A DNA stretch of 64,000 bases from Scenedesmus sp. ARA3. Taxonomy: Eukaryota > Chlorophyta > Chlorophyceae > Sphaeropleales > Scenedesmaceae. The notes under the pieces are model-generated. The model had not been told where the DNA came from and searched no databases. It saw only the letters and a program-made list of their open reading frames with translations. Where the stretch lies: NCBI GenBank assembly GCA_004335835.1, contig RWJK01001977.1, forward strand, positions 188,335 to 252,334, given 5' to 3'. How positions within the stretch are numbered: the stretch's first letter is position 1; each line of letters opens with the position of its first letter. A program made the position numbers and the translations under genes. Positions 44,674 to 57,118 of the stretch are shown piece after piece.

Positions 44674-45410
44674 GCAGCAGCAGCAGCAGCAGCAGCAAGT
44701 ACTGCCGGAGGTGGTGGTACAACCCGCATCACCGTATACGCTGTACCGAGCTGAAAATCAATGGCAAGGTGCTGGGTTTGATGCGGCCAGTACAGCTGCC
44801 TATGCATGAAGAAGTTGCATGCAGTGCAATTGCAACAACCATTTTTCTGTTGAAGCAAGTTGCGGTCAGCATCTGATTGGCCTGCAGCTGAACTTGTGCA
44901 TGTGGATGTGCATGGCCATGCGGCATACAGCAGTATGTGTGGCTGCTGAAATGTTCATCCGGAACTGCTTGGCTCAGTGAGCAGTGGTGTGCAGGGCTGC
45001 AGCTGCATGACATGCAGGCTGGCTAGGAGGTTGGTTGCATGTGATGCGCAGCAGCTCTGGTACATAGTTATAGGAACGGCTGTATCCTGCGCACCGTTTG
45101 TGCTCACGTGGCATTGTGTGTGTGCTTGTGTCGATTTTTGCATGCTTTTGTGCTTCAATGCTTGTAATGTATGCAATCGGCAACTTTCTTTATACGGCAG
45201 GCTCGGTGTGTGCTGCAGGTGCTGGCAGCACGCCACCAGCTGGGGCTGTCATTGTCCATGGTTCCTTGTCCTGCGCTGTTTGAACGCTGTCATGACATCC
45301 CCGACACAAATACGCGAATTTGACCGCCGATGTATAGTCACGTTTCAGAGTATCCATGTTTTCAAGCCAGTGATGGATCAGCCTGCAGTTCGAGCTGCTT
45401 TTTCCCGGCC
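44674..45410. other. Intergenic region, AspRS 3' UTR and M3 peptidase upstream region
   Basis: Begins with a short CAG tract immediately after the stop. A TGTAA near 45164 is a candidate polyadenylation signal. No gene seen. Confidence 0.4.
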
Positions 45411-46406
45411 ATGCCCACAGCTCTTCGCGCGTCTGCTGCTGCTGCTGCGCCGTGCACCAGGCGCCCCCGTCTTAATGGCAGCCTAACTCGCAGAACATTC
45501 AAAACCACGCCATGCCAGAGGCAATGGGTATGCTGCGCCCAGCAGGAGCAGGATGCAGAGGCACCTGCAGCAGCAGTAGCAGCAGCAGCTCTGCTATGCA
45601 TAGACAGCCTCACGCGCCCCATAGACTGCCTCGCCGTGGCCCAGGACAAAACAAGCTGCGTTCAGCGCATGCTAGCTGCTGCTGGCCCTTCAGCTGACCC
45701 TCAGCTGGGTACGCAACGGCAACTGCTACTGCTGCTAATGCTGCCGCTGCCAGTCTTCCAGCAGCATGCCGTTATTGCAACAGCACTGCATTCGTAGTGC
45801 AAGCAAGTTAAGCAATACACAGGACTCATGGGTGACACAGACGGTGTCTTGTTTGTATTGCAGCAAAATGTATGAAGCTGTGCAAGCTGTGCGTGCTCAG
45901 ATTGCTATCACCCTGCAAACCAGTAAGCCTTCAGTGGCATGCTTGCTCTTCTGCTGCTGCAGTGCTTCAGGATGTGGAGCTGTGCAAGCTGTCGCTGCTG
46001 CCGGCACTGCAGCTCATTGCCAAGCAGCACCCGCAGCAGGCATGGCGGCAGGCAGCAGCAGCTGCTGCCGAGCTGCTGGTGCAGTCTGTGGACAGGTGTG
46101 TGCCATTAGTAGTACCAGCCAGAAGAGCTGCACACACGGACGTAATGCAGAAAGCACAAGGCAATGATGCATCTTGCTTGCACAAGTTGCAGTGCAACAT
46201 TGGCCAGCTGCAGGGCCAGTGCCACTGTCGACGGCTGCTATGGCAGAGCAGACTGGTGAACACTTTGCAAACTGTTGCTCACCTTGCATGCTCCAGCCAT
46301 TCGTATGATTGGAAGTACACGCCCTCCCAAGGTACAAGGTGCTACTTGGCTTCTGCTGCTGCGCTGTCTGCGATGATGCCTGCAGGCTGGCGTCTGACTG
46401 GAGCAG

Positions 46407-46499
<93 letters not shown>

Positions 46500-47535
46500 T
46501 GACCAGCAGCAGCTTCTACAGCAGCAAAACTGCCGACAACAGCAGGAGCAAGCAGGTCAGCAGGGGCAGCAGCAGCACCAGCAAGTAGTTCGGCAAGGGC
46601 AGCAGCAGCAGCAGCAGCAGCAGCTGTTGCAGCTAGGGCAGCAGCTTCAAGATTGGATCGATGAGCTGCGCTGCATGGAGGTTGCGGCAGCAGCAGCAGC
46701 ACTGCAAGTGGTGCACGATCCCTGCTGCTCCCCCCAGCTGCTGCTGAGTGCAGCAACAGCCCAACAGCACCCCCTGTGGGCGGCAGACTTCGCAGCATGG
46801 CAGCAGCAACAGCAGCAGCAGCAGATAGATGGCAGCCATGAGCCAAGCAGCAGGCCGTCAACCGCCAATCAAAGTAACAGTCAAAGTGACAACTCGCGGC
46901 TGCAGGTGCTGCTGCCGCCTGTGGCGCAGCTAGACATATGTGGCAATACAGCGCTGCCTGTCGCAGCTTACTACGCAGCAGAAATCCAGGCAGCTCCTGC
47001 GCTCCTACAACTATGCTCTTCTTCAGTATCACACTCTTCAACTGCAGCAAGCAGCAACTCACAGCAGCAAGAAGCCACAACAGCAGTTGTACTGCAGCAG
47101 GGTACAGGCCGTGACTGCCTAGCATGGCCGTTGACTGCTGCAGCAGCAGCCGCGCTGCTGGCAAGTCCTCCAGGGCTGCTGACTGAGCAGCAGCTGCAGG
47201 CGCTGCATGAGCTTGGGCTGGTTGCACGGCTGCAGGCGCTGGCAGCAGCAGTAGACCTGGGTCAGATGCTGCGGCAAGAGGTTGCCAGCACAGAGGTCAG
47301 CAGCTGAGAGACATGCAGATCTTCGACACTCTTGTGTGATTCTTATATTGCATGCAGTTGATGCTAGCATTGGAAAAAAGGAAGGTCAGTACAACTCTAT
47401 CCATGCAACAAGTGAAACGAAATGGCGTTCCTGTTGCTGCTGCCGCTGCTGCTGCTGCTGGTGTTGCTGCTGCTGCTGCTGCTGCTTCTCTGCCTGCAGG
47501 AGCGGCTGAGGGGCATTCTGAGTCAGCTGCCAACC

Positions 47536-47569
<34 letters not shown>

Positions 47570-49184
47570 CAGCTGCTTCCAACAAAGGCGCCATTGCCTC
47601 TGGTAGCACTACTGCTGCTCCTGCTGCTGCTGCCGCTGCTCGCAGCGCTTCTGGTCTTGCTGAAAGCAGCAGTTTGGCAGCTTGTGCAGTGGGCCACCCT
47701 GCAGTGGCAGCAGTTTTCCTGCAAGAGCTGGCTGCCTTCAGCAAAGGAGCAGCAGCAGGTGCGCCCAGGCTTATGGCACTTGCAGCAAGAATGCTCTGCA
47801 CTGCTGCTGCTGCTGCTGCTGTCATCGCACCCATGCTCCTTGTTTTTGTTTGGTTTCAAGAACTACGGATAACAATCATTTTGAAGGCTGTTTGTTTGTG
47901 CCGCAGCTGAGCTGGAGAGGTGGCTCGCCATCTGCCATGACCAGCAAGTTTTTGTTGCTGCACCTACACCTGGCAGCAACAGCAGCAGCAGCAGCAGAAG
48001 CAGCAGCAGTCAAGCATCACTGCTGCCGAGTGATCTCAGCAAGCTGCAGCCTTGGCAGGTTGAGAGTTTGAGGCAACTAGTGGCGCTAGTTGAGTGTGAG
48101 CGCTATGCTGCTGCTGGCCCAGCAGCAGCAGGTGACAGTCTGATGGCGCGGCTGCGGCGCGGCGCAGCAGCAAGTGACGCTTGGCTGCAAGACTATACAC
48201 ACACGTCACAGGTGATTGCAGGAACAGCCGTGGCATGGACGCAATGATGATGCAATGATGATGCAATGATGCGGCTGACTTGTTATGCCTGCTCAGTGCA
48301 ACGATGCAGATTTACAAGTGTGCTGTGTGCCTGCAAGGTGTGTGGCGTTGCGCATCTGGCTGTGCACAGCACCATGATCATCGGGGCATACCAGGCCGCC
48401 TGCAGCATTGCAAGGATGCACTCTTCTGCTCTGTGATGTAACAGAGTTGCAACAAGCATAAGGGTGACGTGCTGTGTCTCACCTGCTGCCGCTCTCTTGT
48501 GTGCCCCCTGCAGCTGCTGGCTGGTGCCTGTGAACTTCTCGGCAGCACCTTCAGCCTCACAATGAACCTCACAGCAGCCCCTGCAGAAACTTCCTGGTGT
48601 GAAGAGGCCTATGTCATCGCTGTGTCAGACGCACAGCCACAGCAGACAGCACATGTGCGCCACGGCAACAGTGGTGCTGCAACAGCAGCATCCCGCAGCA
48701 GCAGCAGTAGCAGCAGCAGGCGGGAGTTAGGCCAGCTGCTGCTGCTGTTTGACCCGCAACATGATGGCTTACCGTATACAACCAGTGTCAGGTGGGCAGG
48801 GCATGTTCATCAGATATGCATGCCGCACGACCGTCAGCCAAACAACTGTGGCAGTCATGCATACCGCCTCATGATGGTATGCGGCAACCACACTCGTGTT
48901 GATCAAAGTTTGACAAAGTGTGTGTGTCATCCCATGTGTGCATTAGCATTGCATCGTACCTGCTGTTGCTGCTCTGGCTGGTGCTCTGCAGCCAAGGAGG
49001 CCACTACAAGCTGGTGTCACCCAGCACCACTCGCAGCAGCAGCAGCAGCAGCAGCGGGCGCGTGGCTGACGACGTCCCAACCCCTGCAGCTGCAGCTGCT
49101 GCAGGTGGTGCTGCTTTCCAGCCTGGCACAGTAGCCATCATCTTCCCAGCCAGCTTCTGCAGCCAGCAAGACAGCAATGGAACA

Positions 49185-49232
<48 letters not shown>

Positions 49233-50299
49233 GACACTGGCAACCAAGCACAAGCCAGCAGCAGCAGCAGCAGCAGCAGTGCCAGCAAGCTCAGCACGCT
49301 GCTGCATGAGCTGGGCCATGCGCTGCACTTTTTGTTATCAGCAACAGCAGCAGGCGCAGCAGCAGGCGACTGCGGCTGCTGGGCTGGCAGTGATCTGTGT
49401 GAGACCGCCTCGCATGTAACCGAAAGGATGGCCAGGGACGTGCGCTGCTTGCAGGTGAGAGTGTGGCGGTGCGGATGTGAAAGGATCCATTTATCCGGCT
49501 TGTTGATTCCAAAGAATCAAGCTGATTGCATAGTTTCACACCTTCAAGAAATGCTGGACCAAAACATGATGTGCCATGCAAGCTCTTGCCTGTAGATGCG
49601 CCTGCAGTGAATGCATCCTAGTTTAACAAGCCGGCGGCAGGTTTGTGAACAGCGCCAGGGCTGGCAAGGAATGCAGGGCGGCGCTAGCGCATGCCACGCC
49701 CACACAAACACACATTCAGATGAAACATGTCACGCGCTTCGCCCTTATGAATGTAGTGCAGCAAACACGGCAGCAGTAGCAACTCACATTCGTCCTTTTG
49801 GGAATCTTTCTTTTGCATGCAGGTGCTGCTGCGTCACAGGGTGACAAGCCAGCCGCCGCCGCTGGCCCTCACTAGTCCTGACCGCTCCAGGCTTGTCCTT
49901 GGTAATGTTTCTTGTGTGTGTTTTTGCATTTGCTGCAGCTGCTGCTGCGCCACCGAGTTACAGGCCAGCCGCCGCCGCTGGCCCTCACGCGGCAGCTGCA
50001 GGCTGGTGTTGAACTATCGTGTTGTTTGTATTTCTTGTGTTGGCTGCGAGTGCTGCTGCGACACCAGGTGACGGGGCAGCCGCTGCCGCTGACCCTCACC
50101 AGTCATGACTGCCCCAGGCTCGTCCAGTAATGCTTTTTTGCTTTTATTATGTTGGCTGCAGGTGCTGCTGCGCCACAGGGTGACAGGCCAGCCGCCGCCG
50201 CTGGCCCTCACGCGGCAGCTGCAGGCGCAGCTGCTGATCAGCAGCAGGGGCGCCTTCCAGTGGCAGCAGCAGCTGATGGCTGCACTGACAGACGCCCGG

Positions 50300-50355
<56 letters not shown>

Positions 50356-51145
50356 GGATGGGGGCGGCAGCAGCAGCTGCTGGGATGTATTAGCAGAGGT
50401 GGTGGGGGAGTATGACCCACTTCCACAGAAGGTGAGATACTTCCTTCAGCTGCTGTTGGTGAGCTGCTTGCTGTGCAGCATTGTGCAGCATTGGGCCCTT
50501 TGTGACAGCAGTCGCCAGCTGTCAAGAACGCGGGACACTGCAGCAGGCAACTGAAGCAGATACAAGACCAAACGCGTGTTACAGCTGCGTTGGTGCTTGC
50601 GCTCGCTGCCCTGGATCAGCTGTTGGCTGCTGCTCCTGTGGGATTCTGTGGTGGATCTTCATTTGCAGCCGCTAGACACGGCAGCACACATCACACAAGC
50701 CGAGCCCCTTCTGCCTTGTGTCACAACACACAACTCCGTTGGCCTCACTGCACATGCAGGGCTTCCATGCCGCCCTGCTCAAGTACCTGCCTGTCTGTGG
50801 CGACCAGCTTTATGTAGCCACTTCAGTAGGGGACAGCTTGCCATCCTACATAATAATTTTCCTAACTCCGCTGCACCTGCAGGGGTTGCACCCGGCTCTG
50901 CTCAAGTACCTGCCAGGCGCAGCAGTGATGCCCGGCTGCGGCTACAGCTACGTGTTTGCTGAGCTGGTCTCAGCAGCAGCATGGGCATATTACTTGCAGG
51001 AGGACCCCCTGGATCCTGCTGCAGGCCTGGCACTGAGGCGGCGGCTGTTTGAGGCGAGTGCTGCTGCAGGCACTGCTGCTGTTGTGGAGGGACTGCTAGG
51101 AGAGGGCAGCATGATGCCACTGGCGGTGCCAGGTGTATCAGGGAT

Positions 51146-51183
<38 letters not shown>

Positions 51184-51257
51184 AGAGGGAGGAGGTGGTG
51201 GGTCTTGTGCCAAACTTGGAGCACCCAGCCTTTCAGGACATTGACTTGTGGGCCTGA
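45411..51257 (+). CDS. M3 family metallopeptidase, mitochondrial intermediate peptidase-like, with polyGln insert
   Basis: Nine exons in phase (45411-45708, 45963-46095, 46386-47295, 47500-47758, 47907-48211, 48514-48791, 48992-49454, 50162-50431, 50883-51257) give about 1095 residues, against about 700 for typical family members. The excess is low-complexity Gln/Ser/Ala. The N-terminus (MPTALRASAAAAAPCTRRPR) is Arg-rich and acid-poor like an organellar presequence. Catalytic Zn motif HELGHALH is near residue 832, with the third ligand in DLCETASH about 30 residues on. LQPWQVESL, LLLLFDPQHDGLP, RHRVTGQPPP and GYSYVFAELV correspond to conserved M3 blocks. MIP removes octapeptides from imported mitochondrial precursors. 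A run of about 29 Gln lies near residues 153-182. Organelle and exact orthology are inferred. Confidence 0.8.
45864..45929 (+). repeat. Probable copy of M3 peptidase exon 2 start in intron 1
   Basis: GAAGCTGTGCAAGCTGTGCG resembles GAGCTGTGCAAGCTGTCGCT of the exon at 45963 and has splice-like borders, but exon 1 joins the later exon in phase without it. An optional exon cannot be ruled out. Confidence 0.45.
46411..46497 (+). repeat. (CAG)~29 tract coding polyglutamine
   Basis: About 29 nearly perfect CAG units inside the third peptidase exon, read in the Gln frame. More Gln-rich sequence follows to about 46625. Confidence 0.92.
49815..50130 (+). repeat. Three copies of the peptidase exon 8 start
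   Basis: VLLRHRVTGQPPPLALT is re-encoded with variants at about 49823-49872, 49938-49990 and 50046-50105, each behind a (C)TGCAG-like acceptor, before the true exon at 50162. Spacing is about 110 bases. A copy of the exon 9 start (LHPALLKYLP) also lies at about 50757-50795. Confidence 0.8.
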
Positions 51258-51451
51258 GCAGCTGACTTGCCAGCAGTGCTGCAGGCACTACTGCTGCTTT
51301 GGAGGGGCTGCTGGGAGAAGGCAACATGGTGGCACTGGCTGCGCCAGCTGTAGCAGGGAGCAGCAGCAGCAGTGGTAGGAAGGAAGAGGTGGTGGGTCTT
51401 GTGCCTGACTTGGAGCACCCAGCTTTTCAGGACATCAACGTGTGGGATTGA
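51258..51451 (+). repeat. Tandem duplicate of the peptidase 3' coding end
   Basis: About 190 bases past the stop repeat the last part of the gene (from about 51056): GLLGEG, a shortened Ser run, EEVVGLVPDLEHPAFQDIN and a TGA. The copy keeps most of its reading frame but lies behind the gene's own stop, so it is presumably 3' UTR. Confidence 0.85.
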
Positions 51452-52821
51452 GCGGCTGAGTTGCCAGCAGTGTGGAGAAGCTGTGCTCAGTATGGTGCTG
51501 TAGAATGCCAGTTTTTTTTTGTTATTAGGGGGGGCGGACTCCTACTGGCTCGCTACCACAGCACATTTGGGCAAGCCCAATTGTCGGGAGCGGGAGGCAG
51601 TGCCTCATCAGCAGAACTCGTCACAACACCCTATACAGGAGGTGCCCAGCTCCCGGACGAAAAAATAAGCAGGGGAGTTGAAACCCCACACCCCCTTGGT
51701 GTGCTACAGCTCAATTGCATGCTGCACACACCCGACCAACACGCAGTGGCAGTCGCCCCAATAAAGTTTTCGTTTTTCTGTGTGCTGCCAGCCGCTGTGG
51801 CACAGTGAGCGCTCCAGCTGGCTTGTAACCACATGTGGTCCTCCCTCTGGTGTGTTTGCTGGAGACAGGCATGGATCGGTGCTAGAGCGTCTCATGAGCA
51901 TGCACTAACGCCCAGCACTGCAAGTTGCTGGAAGCTTTGGATGTTTGTTCAGAGTGTCACTGCACGCACGTGGCGCCGTGGGTTGCAAGGCCAACGACAT
52001 AACCGAAGAGCGTTGCGCTCGCTCTTTTTGTGCTCTGAAATAGAGTTGACATTCAATCTAGTGACCGACACAGGCAAACAGACGCAATTTCGCGGGCCGG
52101 GTGCCGGGGAGCAACGTTCAAGTGCTGGGTGAGCGTGGTTTCAGCAAAGCTCTCACACCAAATTACTATTTTTCAATACTAATAGCTTACTGAAACATAG
52201 TTGCGGCTGTGTTCAAACCACCCTGCTCTGACCTTCGTTTTGGGCCCGAGCGAACGGCAGTCCACCTTCGCCGGTCACCTGGCCTGACATGACAATCACG
52301 TATCTCCAACACGCTAACCTCTATATACCGAGTCCTGAAATCTTTAGCGATCATTGTCGGTGTTAACTGTGTCCTTAGCAGAGCAACCATTGCCACTGAT
52401 TTGAGCAGCACGCAGTTAGGAAGCAAAACAGCCTGTGCCTAGCAGACCCAGCGAACCCGCAGCAGCGCAAGATAGCATCTGGTAGGTGGCGCGAAAGCAA
52501 TGCGTTTTATTTTCGGCAGCTACAGTTCCTGATCTGGCACAGCTGGTGCACTCCGGTGCAGTGTGTGCTGATGCTTATCATCCCACCAAAGCCAGGCTCC
52601 TGCTGGCTGTCACTGTGCACGGTTTACACTCGAAATACGCACAGACGGTAATATAAGTCCTGATCGGGCCAACACTGGTCAGGATCCTGTCTCACATGCC
52701 TGTTGAGCAACATTGAATGTAACCCGCCACAATCCTGCTGCTGTTATTGCAGGTCTGATCTCCGTGCCAGTGGCTGCAACTCTTAGATAAGCCGCAACGC
52801 AAGCCAACAGCAGCACACAGA
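51452..52821. other. Intergenic region between peptidase and AP2 gene
   Basis: A 115-codon frame at 51461-51808 resembles nothing I know and is not called. TGTAA near 51826 and AATAAAG near 51760 are possible transcript-end signals. AT-richer sequence around 52130-52380 may belong to the AP2-gene promoter. Confidence 0.4.
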
Positions 52822-54089
52822 ATGTCCGATCAGCGCAGCAACAAGCCTGCTGCACCAGGTGTTGGAGTGGCACTGGACCCTAGGCCAGGAGCCAAGGTCT
52901 ACAAAGTGCGAGTGTACCACAAAGGGACTGTGCTGCACTTGGGCAGGTACGTGCTGATGTAGCACAATTGGTGCTGCTGTGTTTTGCTTTCGGCTGGCCT
53001 GGCATTGCGCGGCTGCCAGCTGTGGACTCAAGGCGCTGCATGCAGCGTGTTCCAAAAGCAGTGCCAGATGTTGCATCTTTCTGGTCTGCTGCCGTGCCAG
53101 TGTGCTCACCACCCTCCTGTTCAGCGTTGCGCCCCGTCTTACGCCGTTGATCTAATCTTTGTGCTTGCATTCCCTGCTGCATTTGCGCTGCCAGGTTTGC
53201 TGAGGCCCACGCTGCCAGGCTGGCATACGACCAGGCAGTGGTCTGCCTCAGCAGCCGCAAGCGCGTGAAAACAAACTACCCACAGGTACGTGCGTGTTTG
53301 CGTGCTGAATGAAAAACTGCACATAGCATGCTGGAGCGGCATCGCTGCATTGCATGCAGAGCAGCAGCAGCTGCAGCGATTGTGTTAGTTTCGCCCCTAT
53401 GCCTGCCTGCCACTCTCGTGCTGGCTGTCACTTACCCCTCCTTGCTGCTGCTGCTGCTGCTGCTGCTGTTGCTGTGTTTCAAACCTCTCCTGTAGGGCAC
53501 ATACGAGCTGTCCCCTGGTGGCAAGGACTTCAATCCCGAGGTGCAGCGCAAGGTGGATGCATTCCTAGGAAAGGAGCCTGCAGGCTGCTCAGACACAGAC
53601 GATGCAAGCGAGGGAGCTGCAGCAGCAGCAGCAGCCGCAGCAGCCGCAGATGAGCCGGCGGCGACACCAGCAGACAACGCAGCAGCGAGTGCCTCAGAGA
53701 CAGATCAAGACAGCAGTGAGCAGGAGCTCATGTCTACAAGCAGCACAGCCAGCGATGCAGGGGCAGCAGCAGCTGCTGAACCTGCCAGCAATTACGAGCA
53801 GCAGAGCCGTTTCGGCACCCCAACTAGCGACCAGCTGTGCATGACAGCAGCAACAGCAACTCCTCCAGGCACAGCCGGCACACCTGCAGCAGCAGCAGCG
53901 GCAGGCCCAGACTGGACAGCTTTCAGCGCAGCAGCAAGTAAGATGCCCCGCTGCAGCGGCAGCGATGCTGCGCTGCTGCTGTCAGATGATGCTGACTTTT
54001 GGCAGCTGCTGACTCTCGTGCCCAGCCGCTCTCTCTCGCTGCGGCAGGGCTCGGAGCTTGATCGGGCCCTGCAGCCGCTGCAGCAGCAG

Positions 54090-54135
<46 letters not shown>

Positions 54136-54998
54136 TAATGACAATGATGATGCCTCCTCCACCGCAGCAGCCGTCGCAGCAGCTGCAGCAGCAGCTGCTG
54201 GAGCCACAGCAGCTGCTGCAGAAGCACTTACAGGGTGTGGCAGCAGGGCAAGCAGGGGCAGCTGCGCCAGCAGCAGCACCAGTGATGAGCAGCTTCCAGC
54301 CTGTCACTTTCACCAGTACCACCCAGACAGCAGGAGCTGCTTTCACTGGCAGCACATGGGTCATGCCAGCACCTGCTGCTGCACCCGCTGCTGCTGCTGC
54401 CTCAGACCTTGCGCCGTTTGTGTTGAGCCAGCAGCAGCAGCTGCTGCAGCTGCAGCAGCAGCAGCAGCTCCCGCCACCTGCTAACATGCTGCATGGCTTC
54501 CTTGCGGAGCAAGGCACGGCAACAAGCAGCCGTCAGCTGCAGATGGCAGTAACCAACTACAGCAGCATGCGTTTCGGCAGCAGCAGCAGCAGCACACCTG
54601 GTATGCAGCCAGCGCAGATCTCTGCACAAGCGGCAGCAGCGCCAGCTGCAGCAGCACTGCAGCGCCCGGGAAGCAGCCAAGAGGCATGCGTGTTCGTGCC
54701 AGACACAAACCAGATTCAGGCCCCTGCTGGCGGCTGCGATTGCTTTGGGCTGGCTGATATTTCAGCAGCAGCAATCGCACCTGGTGCTGTCTGGTCTGAT
54801 GCTGCAGCAAGTGCAGATGTGCCTGAGGTCGATTGGGTGGACATGGATATGCTGCAGCTGGGGCCGTTTATTATGCAGCAGCAGCAGCAGCAGCAGCAGT
54901 CACCGAGGGCCAGCCGGAAGCGTGCCTTTTCCGCGTTGGATTGTTACCTTGGAGGCAGCACTGACCTGTCACTGCTGATCAGTTTCAGTAGCATGTGA
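52822..54998 (+). CDS. AP2/ERF-domain protein with low-complexity tail
   Basis: Three exons, 52822-52946, 53195-53285 and 53496-54998, join in phase to 572 residues. The AP2 DNA-binding domain sits at about residues 24-72: YKVRVYHKGTVLHLGRFAEA, then HAARLAYDQAVVCLSS and KTNYPQ. The GRF-AEAHAARLAYDxA helix and the closing N-(Y/F)-P are standard; the start lacks the usual YRGVR and the tryptophans of plant ERF proteins, as is common in algal AP2s. The rest is Gln/Ala/Ser-rich and acidic, a likely activation or interaction region, ending in SPRASRKRAFSALDCYLGG. Probably a nuclear transcription factor; targets unknown. Its CAG tracts are all in coding sense. No exon copies were noticed in this gene. 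Confidence 0.85.
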
Positions 54999-57118
54999 CC
55001 GCAGCAACCGCCCTGAACTGAAGACAACCAAGCGAGGTGTGAGATGCAGCAGATCTTTCGGAGAAGATGTCGCAGCTTGACTGAACAAAAGGGTGCAGCA
55101 GGAGAGCAGCGAACTGGCATCAGGGCTGTGGGCGGCGCAAGCAGTACTGCCGTTGTGACCTTGTGTGGATAGTGTAGTGTGCATCTATCAACCAACGTGG
55201 CAAAGACGTGTGCAGACCTGGATCCGTGGATCGTTGTGGTGGTGGGTGCGGGGGTGGTGTTGGTGTTTGGGAACTTAAAAGCTTGTTCTAGCGGCCTGCA
55301 GCAATGAGCTTGTGACAGTTTGTGAGGGGTAGTCGATCTGGAATGAGCTGGAGGCAGCCAGGGTGGGTCCAATTATATATATTCAAGGTGCTTAGGAACA
55401 GTCAAGTTTCTGGGCAGCAGAGGTTTTACTAGCTAGAGCTTATACCTGCAGCATTCTTGCAAGGGAGTCAGGCGCTTGTGGCAAGCCATTCCTTGCTACT
55501 GTGAACCAACAGTAGAGTTGCGTGCTGCTGTGAACCTACAGATTCAAACGACAACGGTGGCATTGAATGCAGTTTACATACACATGTGGTACAAAGCATT
55601 ACGCATGTTTGCTACGTACTTTCTTCCTTTTGACATGGTATAGGAGGCTCTGCTATCACACTATAGGCGGCAGCTGAACTTCAAGTGCCTGTGTGTCAGT
55701 AAGCTGGTTTTGCGGCTGCAGCTTGTGCTGAGAAAGCACACGCGTGCCCTAGACAGCATGTTTTGCCTATCTTGCAGCTGCAATACAGCTGCGACAAATC
55801 AAATGGCGGAAGCACGGACGCGCGGCAGGACTGCGCCCTGCTTACAATCCTCAGCTTGTTGAATGGTGCGAAGAATAGCTCTGGTGGTGAATCAAAGGGT
55901 GCATGATCAGGTGTTGTGGGTGGCGCTGCACTATAACGGTGTGGCAAAATTTTCAGTGTGCTTTCTCAGGTTTGCAGTCCAGTAGACACTGGAATTGCTT
56001 GCTGTCTCTAGCTCAAGCTTATTCTCAGTCTGAAGGGGCGCTCTCATTGCGGTTTCCTGCGGGGACGAGTGCTGCTGCGTTGGGCAGCGTTTCAACAAAC
56101 AGGAATTGCTGTTGACAAGGGTGTGCATGCACCAGGGGCAAGGCATCGCAGCAATGCAACTGTGGGGTGTGCTTTGCGGTGGCCTCCTCAAAGGCTGATT
56201 TGCAAGGTTTGACGCGTAGACAATATGCCGGGGCCTTCTTGTTTGCGGTGGGCAGTCTGCTGGGGGATGTCGCGACATATGTGAAGACAGTTTGCAAGCG
56301 CTTGCTTGTCTAGGCACCTATGTGTGTATAGCGGTCTGTTGCTGTTGGGATGAGGGACATGCGGCCCTGCAATCGCTCTTTGTATCTTTCAAGTTGCAAG
56401 CTTTTTGGTGTGGCACAGCAGGCTTTGGCTGCTTGAACTTCAGTTTGAAGTTCAGGTTGTGCCAGCATTGTTTGTAGACCGAAATGGGCATGATGCTGTG
56501 TTGGGCTTGTCAGTGCCACAAGGCTGTTACCAGCCATATCAGCAGTATTAACTGCAATATTACTTCTTACTTGAAGTTGCAGCCAGGCTTACTCAGCCTA
56601 GTAACTACCGTAATACGGTCGTCACGGTTTGGGTTGAAGGGTTGAGTGTGTGTTGCGTAGCGGGTGGAATGTTCACACCGTCCACCATCAGGTTGCTTCT
56701 GGATAAAGTGAAATTTGTCTCACGGGTCTTTCACTGGATTTGATCACAATCAAGCATGTTAGAGTGCAGACGTCCTGTCTGGCTTAGTGGGAAGGCACCA
56801 CAGTGCTGTGGGGGTGTTGATCACGTGGCAAGCAGGTTCAACTTTGATCAATGTAAGCACGCTGTCATTGCCAAAGACATCTTACTGTTTTCGGAAAAGA
56901 AGGTTGAGAAGGTGATGGCTCTTACAGCATCAACGCGTGAGCACCCACGACCTGTCATAAAGGACCCCACCTAACAGGTCACGATGGACCGATGCAGCAG
57001 CTGTAAGCCTTCTTCTAGCCTTTTCAACGCATTCAAAGGTCACATCAGGCTTGTCAACTGCTTGCCCTTGCAGTGAGCGAGCTGGGGTTGTTCCCTGTCG
57101 ACACCACTCACACCCAAC
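54999..57118. other. Intergenic region between AP2 and SHMT genes
   Basis: Over 2 kb with lower GC and few triplet repeats. Includes the AP2 3' UTR and the SHMT upstream region. Open frames are short and unsupported; no repeats, RNA genes or mobile-element ends recognised. Confidence 0.4.

Noticed and set aside
46238..47227. 329-codon minus-strand open frame, Ala/Leu-rich
   Set aside because: It is the complement of the Gln-rich peptidase exon. The plus-strand exon joins both neighbours in phase and fits the CAG-in-exon rule; the minus frame has no domain or splice context.
51461..51808. 115-codon plus-strand frame after the peptidase
   Set aside because: Peptide matches nothing I know; start overlaps the echo tail; sequence composition unlike the exons nearby. 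A mobile-element remnant was considered but no terminal repeats or target-site duplications were seen.
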